From Paenibacillus ferrarius (GTDB lineage: Bacteria; Bacillota; Bacilli; Paenibacillales; NBRC-103111), in contig NZ_MBTG01000045.1 in the NCBI RefSeq assembly GCF_002027705.1, forward strand, positions 62,001 to 126,000: a stretch of 64,000 nt of DNA, read 5' to 3'. This document shows positions 1-7,388 of this stretch, piece after piece. Every line of letters starts with the position of its first letter. Position 1 is the stretch's first letter. The notes beneath the pieces were generated by a model. That model was given only the letters and a program-made list of their open reading frames with translations, was not told the DNA's origin and did no database searches. The position numbers and the translations under genes were made by a program.

Positions 1-383
1 TCGTGGAACGCCTCCTCAAGCTCATTCATTCTCTTTAACGACCAAAGCACCCGAAAAAAGCCTTTTTCCAATAAAAATTCTTTGAGATAGCTCCCATAAA
101 AGTGGACAAACCGCACAGCCCAAGGATCTTCCTTCGATGCGTAATACTTTTGTTCCTGAAACGGAAAAAACAGAAAGGCATCGCCTTTTTGCAGGACGTG
201 CTGTTCACCGTCAATTTCCACGTAACCTTTGCCTGACAAAACAAAATGAATGCTGAAGGACTCGCACAGCCCCTCAGGTCGATAAACCGTATGCGTCTGC
301 AAATCATAATACCAGCCTACGGATTCCGGGAAAATAAAGTAAGACGATTGCTGCAATTTGGGCAGCATGACTTGTCTTTGCAT
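1..383 (-). CDS. AraC-family transcriptional regulator, N-terminal part (cut by window edge)
   Basis: The minus-strand frame starts at ATG 383 and runs off the left edge, giving about 127 residues with no stop. The sequence has the cupin-like sensing fold of AraC-type sugar regulators: a run containing VEIDGEQH, then QKGDAFLFFP, then a FVHFYG strand. The C-terminal helix-turn-helix would lie outside the window, so the DNA-binding half is not seen. An ATG at 390 reaches a stop within 30 codons and is not used. GGAGG at 392-396 sits about 8 bases before ATG 383. The gene is divergent from the oxidoreductase at 518, which makes it a plausible regulator of that pair; this is inferred from position only. 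Confidence 0.75.
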   Translation of the reverse strand, partial: MQRQVMLPKLQQSSYFIFPESVGWYYDLQTHTVYRPEGLCESFSIHFVLSGKGYVEIDGEQHVLQKGDAFLFFPFQEQKYYASKEDPWAVRFVHFYGSYLKEFLLEKGFFRVLWSLKRMNELEEAFH

Positions 384-517
384 CCTTCATGCCTCCTCAT
401 CTGAGAACAATATTCCGATAGTCTGAGCAATATATTATCATATTCATTTTAAATAACTCGTTTTATAATAACAATATACCGCTATTAAATTATTTTCACT
501 AAAGGAGATACGCCGTC

Positions 518-1513
518 ATGACAAAGCTTCGTTGGGGAATTCTGGGGTGTGCCAATATTGCAATAAGAGCATGCATCCCTGGAATTAAACAGTCTCAAAC
601 AGGAATTGTAAGCGCTATTGCCAGCCGCAGTTTGCAGAAGTCGCAAGAGAAAGCTGCCGAACTCGACATTCCTACAGCCTACGGCAGTTACGAAGAATTA
701 ATTGAAGATCCGAATATTGATGCCATCTACATACCCTTGCCGAACCATCTGCATAAAGAATGGACCATTCGCGCGATGCAGGCAGGCAAGCATGTGCTTT
801 GCGAGAAACCGGCTGCCCTGACTGCCGAACAAGTGCAAGAAATGGTAACCGCTAGTGAACAAGCAGGTGTCCAGTTTGCTGAAGCTTTCATGTATCGGCA
901 CCACCCTCGTTACGAGCGAATCCAAGAAATTATTGCCTCTGGGGAGATTGGTGACATTCGAGGCATTCATGGCGCTTTTACATTCAGCAATCCCGGCGAC
1001 AGCAAAAATGTCCGCTACGTTCGCGAATGGGGCGGCGGTTCTGTCTATGACGTTGGATGCTACCCGCTTAGCGCAGCCAGAATGATTCTGGGCAGAGAGC
1101 CTGAAGCTGTAACGACTCATGCTTTCTTCTCTCCGGAGCACGATGATGTCGATATGATGATGTCCGGTTTAGTTGAATTCAGCGGCAATGTCGCTTTAAC
1201 TTTTGACTGCGGCATGTGGGCAGGATTCCGCAACACGCTAGAAATCGTAGGCGCCGTCGGCCGCATTGAAGTTCCTTCTGCTTTCGTGACGCCAACGGAG
1301 GAATCCGGGAATTTCATCGTGCATGTCGGCAATGAACGCCGGGTAGAAACGGTTCCCTTCCTGAATCAATATGCCCTGCAGGCGGATGACTTGGCTTATG
1401 CCGCTTGGGGTGAGAAACCGGCGCGTTTCCCTGCAAGCGATGCGATCAGCAATATGAAAGTAATTGACGCTTGTCTGAAATCAGCCAGAGAGCGTTCGCG
1501 GGTTGTCCTTTAA
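518..1513 (+). CDS. Gfo/Idh/MocA family NAD(P)-dependent oxidoreductase
   Basis: 331 residues, the usual family length. The N-terminal Rossmann fold opens with WGILGCANIA (GxGxxA type) and is followed by the EKPAALT motif near residue 97, whose EKP lysine is the conserved catalytic or binding lysine of the family. The C-terminal half is the alpha/beta substrate domain (GGGSVYDVGCY region). The family oxidises or reduces sugars, inositols and related polyols in the cytoplasm; the substrate cannot be read from sequence. AAAGGAG at 501-507 supports ATG 518. The gene is followed 31 bases later by an aldo/keto reductase on the same strand, so the two probably form a small sugar-redox operon opposite an AraC-type regulator. 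Confidence 0.88.
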   Translation: MTKLRWGILGCANIAIRACIPGIKQSQTGIVSAIASRSLQKSQEKAAELDIPTAYGSYEELIEDPNIDAIYIPLPNHLHKEWTIRAMQAGKHVLCEKPAALTAEQVQEMVTASEQAGVQFAEAFMYRHHPRYERIQEIIASGEIGDIRGIHGAFTFSNPGDSKNVRYVREWGGGSVYDVGCYPLSAARMILGREPEAVTTHAFFSPEHDDVDMMMSGLVEFSGNVALTFDCGMWAGFRNTLEIVGAVGRIEVPSAFVTPTEESGNFIVHVGNERRVETVPFLNQYALQADDLAYAAWGEKPARFPASDAISNMKVIDACLKSARERSRVVL

Positions 1514-1544
1514 CAATCATAATAGAAAGCGTGGAGATGTAGCG

Positions 1545-2483
1545 ATGAAACACATTCAAATTAAAGGCTTAGATAAACCTGTCTCTACTTTAGTCATGGG
1601 TTCAGATTTCTTTCGCTTGGATAATCCGCATGAAGTCAGCGAAATCCTTGGACACTATCTGGCAATCGGAGGCAATACGATCGACTCAGCGTTCATTTAT
1701 TGCGGAGGACAAAGCGAGCAAGCGATTGGCATTTGGCTCGATGAGATGGGCAATCGGGATACGATGAATATCTTCACCAAAGGCGCCCATCATGATGAGA
1801 CCGGTCCCCGAGTGAATGCAGAAGCGATTCGCAGCGACTTGTTCACGAGTCTGGAGCGGCTTCGCACCGACTATATTGACCTGTATGCTCTGCACCGCGA
1901 TGATCCGGCTATACCGGTCGGCGCAATTCTCGAAGCTTTGAATGAACATGTGGAAGCTGGCCGCATTCGCGCTTTTGGCGGCTCCAACTGGACGCATGAG
2001 CGCTTGCAGGAAGCAGCCGACTATGCCGAGAAGCATGGCCTCATCGGCTTCAGCTTCAGCAGTCCCAACCTAAGCCTCGCTAAGGCCAACGAGCCTTTCT
2101 GGGCTGGCTGCGTCTCAGTCGACGAGCAAGCGCTGCGCTGGTACGAAGCCAAGCAGCTTCCGCTGCTCTCTTGGTCTTCGCAGGCGCGCGGCTTCTTCAC
2201 CGGGCGTTTCTCGCCGGAGAACCGCGACAATGCCGACCTCGTCCGCGTCTTCTACAGCGACGAGAACTGGACGCGGCTGCGCCGTGCGGAACAGCTGGCG
2301 CAGGAGAAAGGCGTAAGCGCGATCCAGATCGCGCTCGCCTACGTGCTGAGCCAGCCGTTCCCGGCCTGCGCGCTCATCGGCCCGCGCAGCGAAGCCGAAA
2401 TGCGCTCATGCCGCGATGGCGCGGAGCTCGTGCTGACTCCGCAGGAGCTGGCATGGCTTGATCTAACCGCAGCTACAGTGTAG
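1545..2483 (+). CDS. Aldo/keto reductase
   Basis: 312 residues from ATG 1545, which follows GGAG at 1532-1535. An in-frame TTG at 1503 would overlap the previous gene and has no ribosome site. The TIM-barrel family is recognised from the NTIDSAFIY segment (catalytic Asp and Tyr), ERLRTDYIDLYALHRDD (the Lys-to-His region of the barrel), GGSNW and the late IGPRSEAE cofactor region. It should reduce carbonyls with NADPH in the cytoplasm; the substrate is unknown. It is coupled to the Gfo/Idh/MocA gene upstream. The second half (about 2100-2460) is clearly richer in G and C than the first half. Confidence 0.87.
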   Translation: MKHIQIKGLDKPVSTLVMGSDFFRLDNPHEVSEILGHYLAIGGNTIDSAFIYCGGQSEQAIGIWLDEMGNRDTMNIFTKGAHHDETGPRVNAEAIRSDLFTSLERLRTDYIDLYALHRDDPAIPVGAILEALNEHVEAGRIRAFGGSNWTHERLQEAADYAEKHGLIGFSFSSPNLSLAKANEPFWAGCVSVDEQALRWYEAKQLPLLSWSSQARGFFTGRFSPENRDNADLVRVFYSDENWTRLRRAEQLAQEKGVSAIQIALAYVLSQPFPACALIGPRSEAEMRSCRDGAELVLTPQELAWLDLTAATV

Positions 2484-2573
2484 CTGCTTGGCATTCTGCG
2501 GCGCCTTGAGGCCGCATGCTTGGAATAAGGCCGGCCGCAACTGCAGGCCGCCTTGTGTACTAAAGTAGATTCA

Positions 2574-2621
2574 GAGGCTGTCCCATAAGTAGATAAACCT
2601 ACTTGAGGGACAGCCTTTTTT
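2574..2621 (+). terminator. Rho-independent terminator after the aldo/keto reductase
   Basis: GGCTGTCCC pairs with GGGACAGCC around an inner AAGTAG/CTACTT stem, followed by a T run at 2616-2621. The same inner core recurs in the terminators at 22815-22849 and 58424-58458. Confidence 0.85.
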
Positions 2622-2780
2622 GTGTACATATAACCTGACATAAACTGGCCGTTCTGCGCGTGATCTTCTTTCATGCGTATGACTATAGCTGTCCGGATCT
2701 ATGTAGCTGTTACGGGATCTGATAATTTCTTGATGAGCCTCCTCTTTCTCCGAGCTTTAGCTCCAGTTGCCTTCTCTAAA

Positions 2781-2960
2781 CCTGCAATTATGCATCTTTT
2801 TGGCTCTTGGAATAGCCTCAACTATTAAATTCCTGCGTTTGTGCAGGTTTTTGAGGCTTCTTCTGGATGAGAGGCTGAAAAAGATAAAAATGCCTGCACA
2901 ATTGCAGGCATTTCCACTTTTTAACCGAATTCGCCAGGAAATTCCTGTATTTTTGCAGGC
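2781..2960. repeat. Cluster of four CCTGCAATTGTGCAGG-type palindromes
   Basis: Four imperfect palindromes of the form CCTGC-(6 bases)-GCAGG start at 2781, 2832, 2891 and 2944, 51 to 59 bases apart. The best copy is TGCCTGCACAATTGCAGGCA at 2891-2910. They lie in the 1.0 kb gap between the aldo/keto reductase and the DeoR gene, and no credible coding frame covers them. A second cluster of the same element lies at 57994-58192. Confidence 0.75.
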
Positions 2961-3064
2961 TTTTACACTTGGGTGAACTGATCTGATCTGGAAGCGCCTT
3001 TATTCCACATGGAATTATAAAGTAATCAATCCCATCATCTATCGACGCTTACCTTCTAAATTTG

Positions 3065-3220
3065 GCTTAGGGGACAGCCCCTTATTTTTTGGGATTTACG
3101 GTGAGTATGGCTTTCATCGGCTTTGAGCCTCGGCTGGCTCAGAGCGCGGGCGATGCTTTCCCACCTCCGAGACAGCGTTTTTCGCTGGCTCAGCTTGCTT
3201 TCGCAAGGATTCGTCCTGCT
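3065..3220. repeat. Degenerate copies of two repeat families
   Basis: At 3069-3090 a GGGGACAGCCCCTTATTTTT stretch matches the outer part of the shared terminator element (compare 58453-58469). At 3119-3215 the pattern TTGAGCCTC...GGCTCAGAGCG...GATGCTTT...CTGGCTCAGCTTGCTTTCGC is a diverged copy of the 112-bp unit repeated at 35035-35290. Frames through this stretch look like translated repeat rather than protein. Nothing convincing is seen between 3220 and the start of the DeoR gene apart from two GAAAGCGTTA copies near 3409 and 3484. Confidence 0.5.
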
Positions 3221-3503
3221 TCGCGCTCAATGGATATTTTAATCGGACAAACGCTAAATATGAGAGCCATCTAGTCAGGGAATCCAAACTCAATATCCCA
3301 CTGCCCATGTGACTGACAGTCCTCCTTATATGCCTGCACCGACAATCCCGCTCTTTCTTCGACACCGCCTAATAGACGGTTGATCCATCGCCATGATAAG
3401 ATAGAAGAAAGCGTTACCTTAAACGAATGGATATCTACCTAGCCTTATGGGCTTATTCAGATAGAAGAATGGCTTTCCTGAAGGAAAGCGTTAAGGAGGT
3501 CCC

Positions 3504-4259
3504 ATGGGAAAGACAGATGTTCGCCGAGATGCCATCATGCAAGCCATTAAAGATAAGGGCTCCATTGCCTTGACCGATATTGTACAGCAGTTCGCTGTAT
3601 CGGAAGCCACAGCACGAAGGGACCTTGAAATCCTAGAGCAGGAGAAACGCTGCATTCGTACTTTTGGCGGTGCTGTCCTAGAGAGTTTGAAGGTCGAAGT
3701 TCCCTTTTTTAACAAAATGGACCTATTCACCGAAGAGAAAAAAGAAATCGCTGACAAAGCGCTGCGCTACATTGAAGATGGCGATATCATCGGTTTGACC
3801 GGTGGCACAACAACAACCTTCATCGCCAAAAAGCTGAATCAGTTCAAGAACCTAACCGTCATCACCAATGCGGTGAATATCGCCTATGAATTAATCGGCA
3901 CCCAAGGCCTGCAGCTGATCCTTACGGGAGGGGTGATTCGCACCCAAACCTTTGAGCTTTCAGGACCACTCGCCAATGCGACACTGGAAAACCTGAGTAT
4001 TCGCAAAACCTTCATGGGCGTAGACGGCATTTCATTATCTCGCGGCATGATGATTTATAACGAGCTCGAAGCCGAGACCAATCGACGCATGATGAAACAA
4101 TCCATGGAGACATACCTCGTTGCCGATCATTCCAAATTCAGCCGCAGCTCGCTGTTCGTTATCGGTGAAGTCCAAGAAACCATCGGCATTATCAGCGATT
4201 CCAAAATCACCCCAGAAATGAAGCACGCTTTTAAGGAAGCCGGAGCTCCTTTTCTATAG
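3504..4259 (+). CDS. DeoR/GlpR family transcriptional repressor
   Basis: 251 residues, the standard family length. The N-terminal winged helix spans about residues 6-60 (IALTDIVQQFAVSEATARRD, the classic DeoR recognition helix) and is followed by the phosphosugar-sensing DeoRC domain with ITNAVNIAYEL and the LILTGGVIR segment. Such proteins repress sugar or glycerol catabolic genes and are released by a phosphorylated sugar. AAGGAGGT at 3493-3500 sits just before ATG 3504. No sugar operon is adjacent on the same strand, so the target cannot be guessed; repeats isolate the gene on both sides. Two GAAAGCGTTA copies and two GATAGAAGAA copies upstream (3400-3490) could be operator parts. Confidence 0.87.
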   Translation: MGKTDVRRDAIMQAIKDKGSIALTDIVQQFAVSEATARRDLEILEQEKRCIRTFGGAVLESLKVEVPFFNKMDLFTEEKKEIADKALRYIEDGDIIGLTGGTTTTFIAKKLNQFKNLTVITNAVNIAYELIGTQGLQLILTGGVIRTQTFELSGPLANATLENLSIRKTFMGVDGISLSRGMMIYNELEAETNRRMMKQSMETYLVADHSKFSRSSLFVIGEVQETIGIISDSKITPEMKHAFKEAGAPFL

Positions 4260-4276
4260 GCTTCAAACGAAAACCA

Positions 4277-4318
4277 AAAAGTCCACTCCATTTTCAATTG
4301 AAAATAGGGTGGACTTTT
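4277..4318 (+). terminator. Terminator after the DeoR-family gene
   Basis: AAAGTCCAC and TTTTCAATTGAAAA form the core of a long stem closing on GGGTGGACTTT, with A and T runs on both sides. It lies about 20 bases after the TAG at 4257-4259. Confidence 0.8.
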
Positions 4319-4362
4319 GCGTAGGTGAAGCAATGAGTGAATGCGAGTTGAAACGGAACTCA

Positions 4363-4560
4363 GAACTGTAGTGTGCTTTTATAGATCAACGGAACTGTGA
4401 ACTGTAGTGTGCTTTCATAGATCAACGGAACTGCGAACTGTAGTGTGCTTTCATAGATCAACGGAACTGCGAACTGTAGTGTGCTTTCATAGATCAACGG
4501 AACTGCGAACTGTAGTGTGCTTTCATAGATCAACGGAACTGCGAACTGTGGCGAGCAGCT
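4363..4560. repeat. Tandem array of five 36-bp units
   Basis: Five adjacent 36-bp copies start at 4363, 4399, 4435, 4471 and 4507, and a diverged partial sixth begins at 4543. Each unit begins GAACTGTAGTGTGCTTTCAT and ends CAACGGAACTGC. Copies 3 to 5 look identical; copies 1 and 2 differ by one or two bases. There are no spacers, so this is a minisatellite and not a CRISPR array. No coding frame is supported across it. Confidence 0.9.
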
Positions 4561-4589
4561 TTTACAGATAGATGAGTGAAAACGAATCG

Positions 4590-4785
4590 AAACGGAACTC
4601 AGGTACGCTATTCACAAAATAATGAGGCAAAACGAGTTGAACGGGAACTATGGTACGCTAAATGCTCATTTAAACGCACTTTTCAGGTGAATTTAGACAA
4701 ATAGCGGATCACAGTTCCCTTTGCCAGTTAAAATGAGGCCTTTTAGCGAGAATAGCGTACTCTAGTTCCCTTTCATTTGAAAGCT
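4590..4785. repeat. Dispersed GGAACT...GTACGCTA elements, partly inverted
   Basis: After the 36-bp array, related single elements follow: ACGGAACTCAGGTACGCTA near 4592-4610 and CGGGAACTATGGTACGCTAA near 4648. Inverted forms (TAGCGGATCACAGTTCCC near 4703, TAGCGTACTCTAGTTCCC near 4755) come next. The forward and inverted members could fold into long hairpins. They look like the unit from which the 36-bp array expanded. Confidence 0.65.
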
Positions 4786-4862
4786 GCCATGCTCAGACTA
4801 TCCCCTTCGCGAATGTCCACCTAAAAGGGATTTCTCGAGGGACCACCCGGTTTTCCGCACGG

Positions 4863-4902
4863 CAACCGTGCAACCGTGCAACCGCGCAACCACGCAACAA
4901 CG
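4863..4902. repeat. Five 8-bp tandem units (CAACCGTG)
   Basis: CAACCGTG, CAACCGTG, CAACCGCG, CAACCACG and CAACAACG follow one another directly. The run lies just downstream of the 3' end of the MFS gene (minus strand). No function is evident. Confidence 0.7.
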
Positions 4903-4944
4903 GACGCACGGTCGGCCATCAGCCTCTCCAGACATCAAGCTCCC

Positions 4945-6204
4945 TTAAGTCTCGCTGCTTGGCTGCACAGCAACAGCCGGTTTATACTTCAGCGATGGCA
5001 GCATAATGAATACACCTATTAAGAACAGCGCCGCAGAGGTCAAATAAATCATTTCGAGCGAGAAAGATGCTTTGATACTTCCTGCCAAACTCATTGTGAT
5101 GACCATCGCGCCCATGAACAGCGGATTCAGAATGCCATTGACCCGGCCCACGAACGTTTCCTCTGTGTTACCCAAAATCATGGTATTAATACCAATCTGG
5201 ATAGCAGGCATAACAAGCCCAGATAGGAATTGCATCGAGAGCGCCAACCAAAGCAGATTCGTCATCCCCATAATGCCAATGGTCACGACGCTAACTACAA
5301 GTCCAATCGTTAACAATGCTTGCGGCAGCATCTTTTTGGAAAAGCCCATGGTTATACCGCCGCCGATAATCATCGCAATCCCATTGGTTGCCATGAACCA
5401 TTGCAGATCTTCTTTGGGGAGCCCCAAATTTTCTGTAACCAGATAAATGCCAAGCGGGCTGATTAAGCCGATAGCCAGACCCGCTACCGCAAAGCAGCCG
5501 CCTAAGGTGACAAGCATCTTATTTTTGAGCACATAACGGAAGCCTTGGCCCATTTCTGCAAAAATGTGCGTTGTCCGCGGCTCAGCTCCGGGTTCCGCTT
5601 TCCGATCAGCGGGCAGGAACGTTAGCACCAGTGCGGAGAGCACAAAGCAAACGCCCATAATAGCTACTGCTGTTTCAATTCCAAAATGATAATAAACGAA
5701 TGTCCCCATGATAGGACCTAAGATCATAAAGATTGCCATCATCGATTGGAAAAGCGACATCCCCATTTGCATTTGGGACTCTGGCACATGAACTTTAAAC
5801 AGCTTCATAGCGGAAGGTTGGGAGAATTGCGATAGGATGGACGAGACGAGTGTGGCAAAAAAGATAGCTTTCCATGACCCATAATACAAGGTAATCATGA
5901 TGATAAAGACGGAAGCCGCGCTTAAAATATCGCACCAGACCATGGTCAGCTTAGGGCGCCAGCGATCCGCAAAAGCACCGCCGATAAAAGAGAAAATGAA
6001 TATCGGCGCAAACTCGGCAACTGAAATTAATGAAACCGAATAGGGATCATTATTGGTCATGTCCGTCACATAAAGTAATATTGCAAAGTTGCGAATCCAA
6101 ATCCCGACTTGGAGAAAAAGGCCTGATAGCATAATCGACTGTACGAAACGATTGGCGAAAAAAGTACGCATGGTCGGAGCAGTAGATGAACCAGCTTGAG
6201 ACAT
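4945..6204 (-). CDS. MFS transporter (MFS_3 / multidrug efflux type)
   Basis: 419 residues with about twelve hydrophobic segments. The loop after the second segment (GGAFADRWRPKLTM) is the MFS signature G-x-x-x-D-R-x-R/K type between helices 2 and 3. Overall pattern resembles the MFS_3 group of drug and siderophore exporters; the substrate is unknown. ATG 6204 follows an AAAGGGTG-like site about 12 bases upstream. The gene lies downstream of the ROK kinase in the same direction but behind a 150-bp gap at 6205-6360, so it may be transcribed separately. Confidence 0.8.
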   Translation of the reverse strand: MSQAGSSTAPTMRTFFANRFVQSIMLSGLFLQVGIWIRNFAILLYVTDMTNNDPYSVSLISVAEFAPIFIFSFIGGAFADRWRPKLTMVWCDILSAASVFIIMITLYYGSWKAIFFATLVSSILSQFSQPSAMKLFKVHVPESQMQMGMSLFQSMMAIFMILGPIMGTFVYYHFGIETAVAIMGVCFVLSALVLTFLPADRKAEPGAEPRTTHIFAEMGQGFRYVLKNKMLVTLGGCFAVAGLAIGLISPLGIYLVTENLGLPKEDLQWFMATNGIAMIIGGGITMGFSKKMLPQALLTIGLVVSVVTIGIMGMTNLLWLALSMQFLSGLVMPAIQIGINTMILGNTEETFVGRVNGILNPLFMGAMVITMSLAGSIKASFSLEMIYLTSAALFLIGVFIMLPSLKYKPAVAVQPSSET

Positions 6205-6360
6205 AGAAAAAAAACACCCTTTCGCAAATAGATTGTTTTATCAAACTTGACCTCTTTTCTATAAGAGCAGTAAGAAGAAGTTTCATAAACCTTTTCTAAT
6301 TTAACGAAAAAGATGTTTAAAGAACAGTGCCATATGTCATATGACCAGTCATAATGATAC

Positions 6361-7368
6361 TTATTTCTGATCTCTGACCATCAGGAGAGCTGCGCCTACG
6401 GCTCCTGCCGAGGAACCAAGCGCAGAAGAGACGAATCTTACCTGCTCGCGAATGGAAGGCAGACAGCGCTCTGCGATAACTTCGCGCATCGGTCCAAGCA
6501 GCGGCTCGCCGATATGCGAAGCGCCGCCGCCAAGAATAACCACCTGCGGATTCAGCAGGTGAAGGATGCTGACGAGCCCAACGCCGAGGGCTCGTCCTGC
6601 TTCGCGCAGGATGCCGCTGGCTTCGGCATCCCCTTCCGCGGCTGCGGCCGCGACCAACCGCGCGTCCACGCGGTTCGGGTCGCCTCCCGCGAGCCGCGTG
6701 AGAGCGCCGCCGCTGCCGGCGCTCTCAGCAGCGCGGCGCACATGCTCGGCGCCGCGACGGCCTATTGCGGTGCCTGACGCGTAGAGCTCCAGGCACCCCA
6801 CATTGCCGCAGGGGCAGAGCATGCCATTTCCATCAATGGAAATATGGCCAAGCTCGCCTGCGTTATGGTTCACACCGGCGATCAAGCGGCCGCCGGAGAT
6901 AATGCCCCCGCCGATCCCCGTGGAGATCGTCACGAAGATGCAGTCCGGCGAGCCTTCGCCCTCGCCGGCCAGCCATTCGCCAACCGCTGCGGCGGTGGCG
7001 TCGTTTTCGAGACGGACCGCGCATGCGAAGCGGTCCGACAGCACGCTGGCGACGGCAACGTCGCGCCAGCCCAAGTTCGAGGCGAGGGTAACGACGCCCT
7101 TCGCCGTATCAAGCGTGCCCGCGGTGGCGACGCCAATCCCGCGAACAACGCCGCGGCCGCCGGGCGCCGCCGCGAGCACGCTTTCGATCAGGCTGCCCAG
7201 CCGATCGAGAACAGCTTCCGCCCCCTGCTTCGCCAAGGTGGGAATCTCTTCCTTCGCGATGATACTGCCGTCCTCAGCGATTAGGGCAGCCAACATTTTG
7301 GTGCCGCCTAGATCAACCCCTACATAATAGTCTCGAAGAAGCACATCCTGCTTTTCTTCCCCCATCAT
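6361..7368 (-). CDS. ROK family sugar kinase
   Basis: 335 residues. The N-terminal phosphate-binding loop is VGVDLGGTKM, the middle has GIGGGIISGG, and the ROK zinc motif is GHISIDG followed by CPCGNVGCLE (Cys-x-Cys-Gly-x-x-Gly-Cys). ROK members of this layout phosphorylate glucose, GlcNAc, ManNAc or MurNAc; the gene order (binding protein, permeases, NagZ, kinase) favours an amino sugar. ATG 7368 is preferred over GTG 7371 because GGAG lies about 8 bases upstream. NagZ ends 20 bases before this start, so they are co-transcribed. The stretch 6560-7200 is much richer in GC than the flanks. Confidence 0.85.
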   Translation of the reverse strand: MMGEEKQDVLLRDYYVGVDLGGTKMLAALIAEDGSIIAKEEIPTLAKQGAEAVLDRLGSLIESVLAAAPGGRGVVRGIGVATAGTLDTAKGVVTLASNLGWRDVAVASVLSDRFACAVRLENDATAAAVGEWLAGEGEGSPDCIFVTISTGIGGGIISGGRLIAGVNHNAGELGHISIDGNGMLCPCGNVGCLELYASGTAIGRRGAEHVRRAAESAGSGGALTRLAGGDPNRVDARLVAAAAAEGDAEASGILREAGRALGVGLVSILHLLNPQVVILGGGASHIGEPLLGPMREVIAERCLPSIREQVRFVSSALGSSAGAVGAALLMVRDQK

Positions 7369-7388
7369 CACTTCGCTCCTCTTCCTCG

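Noticed and set aside
2767..2976. 69-residue open frame in the palindrome cluster
   Set aside because: It is translated repeat; no ribosome site.
3114..3365. 83-residue minus-strand frame, possible insertion-sequence remnant
   Set aside because: It is a read-through of a diverged 112-bp repeat; no transposase motif or terminal inverted repeats were seen.
3400..3490. Catabolite-repression (cre) site upstream of the DeoR gene
   Set aside because: AGAAAGCGTTACCT resembles the cre core but misses the outer T and A; too weak to call.
4363..4560. CRISPR array, since the unit is 36 bp
   Set aside because: Copies are directly adjacent with no spacers, and no cas gene is near.
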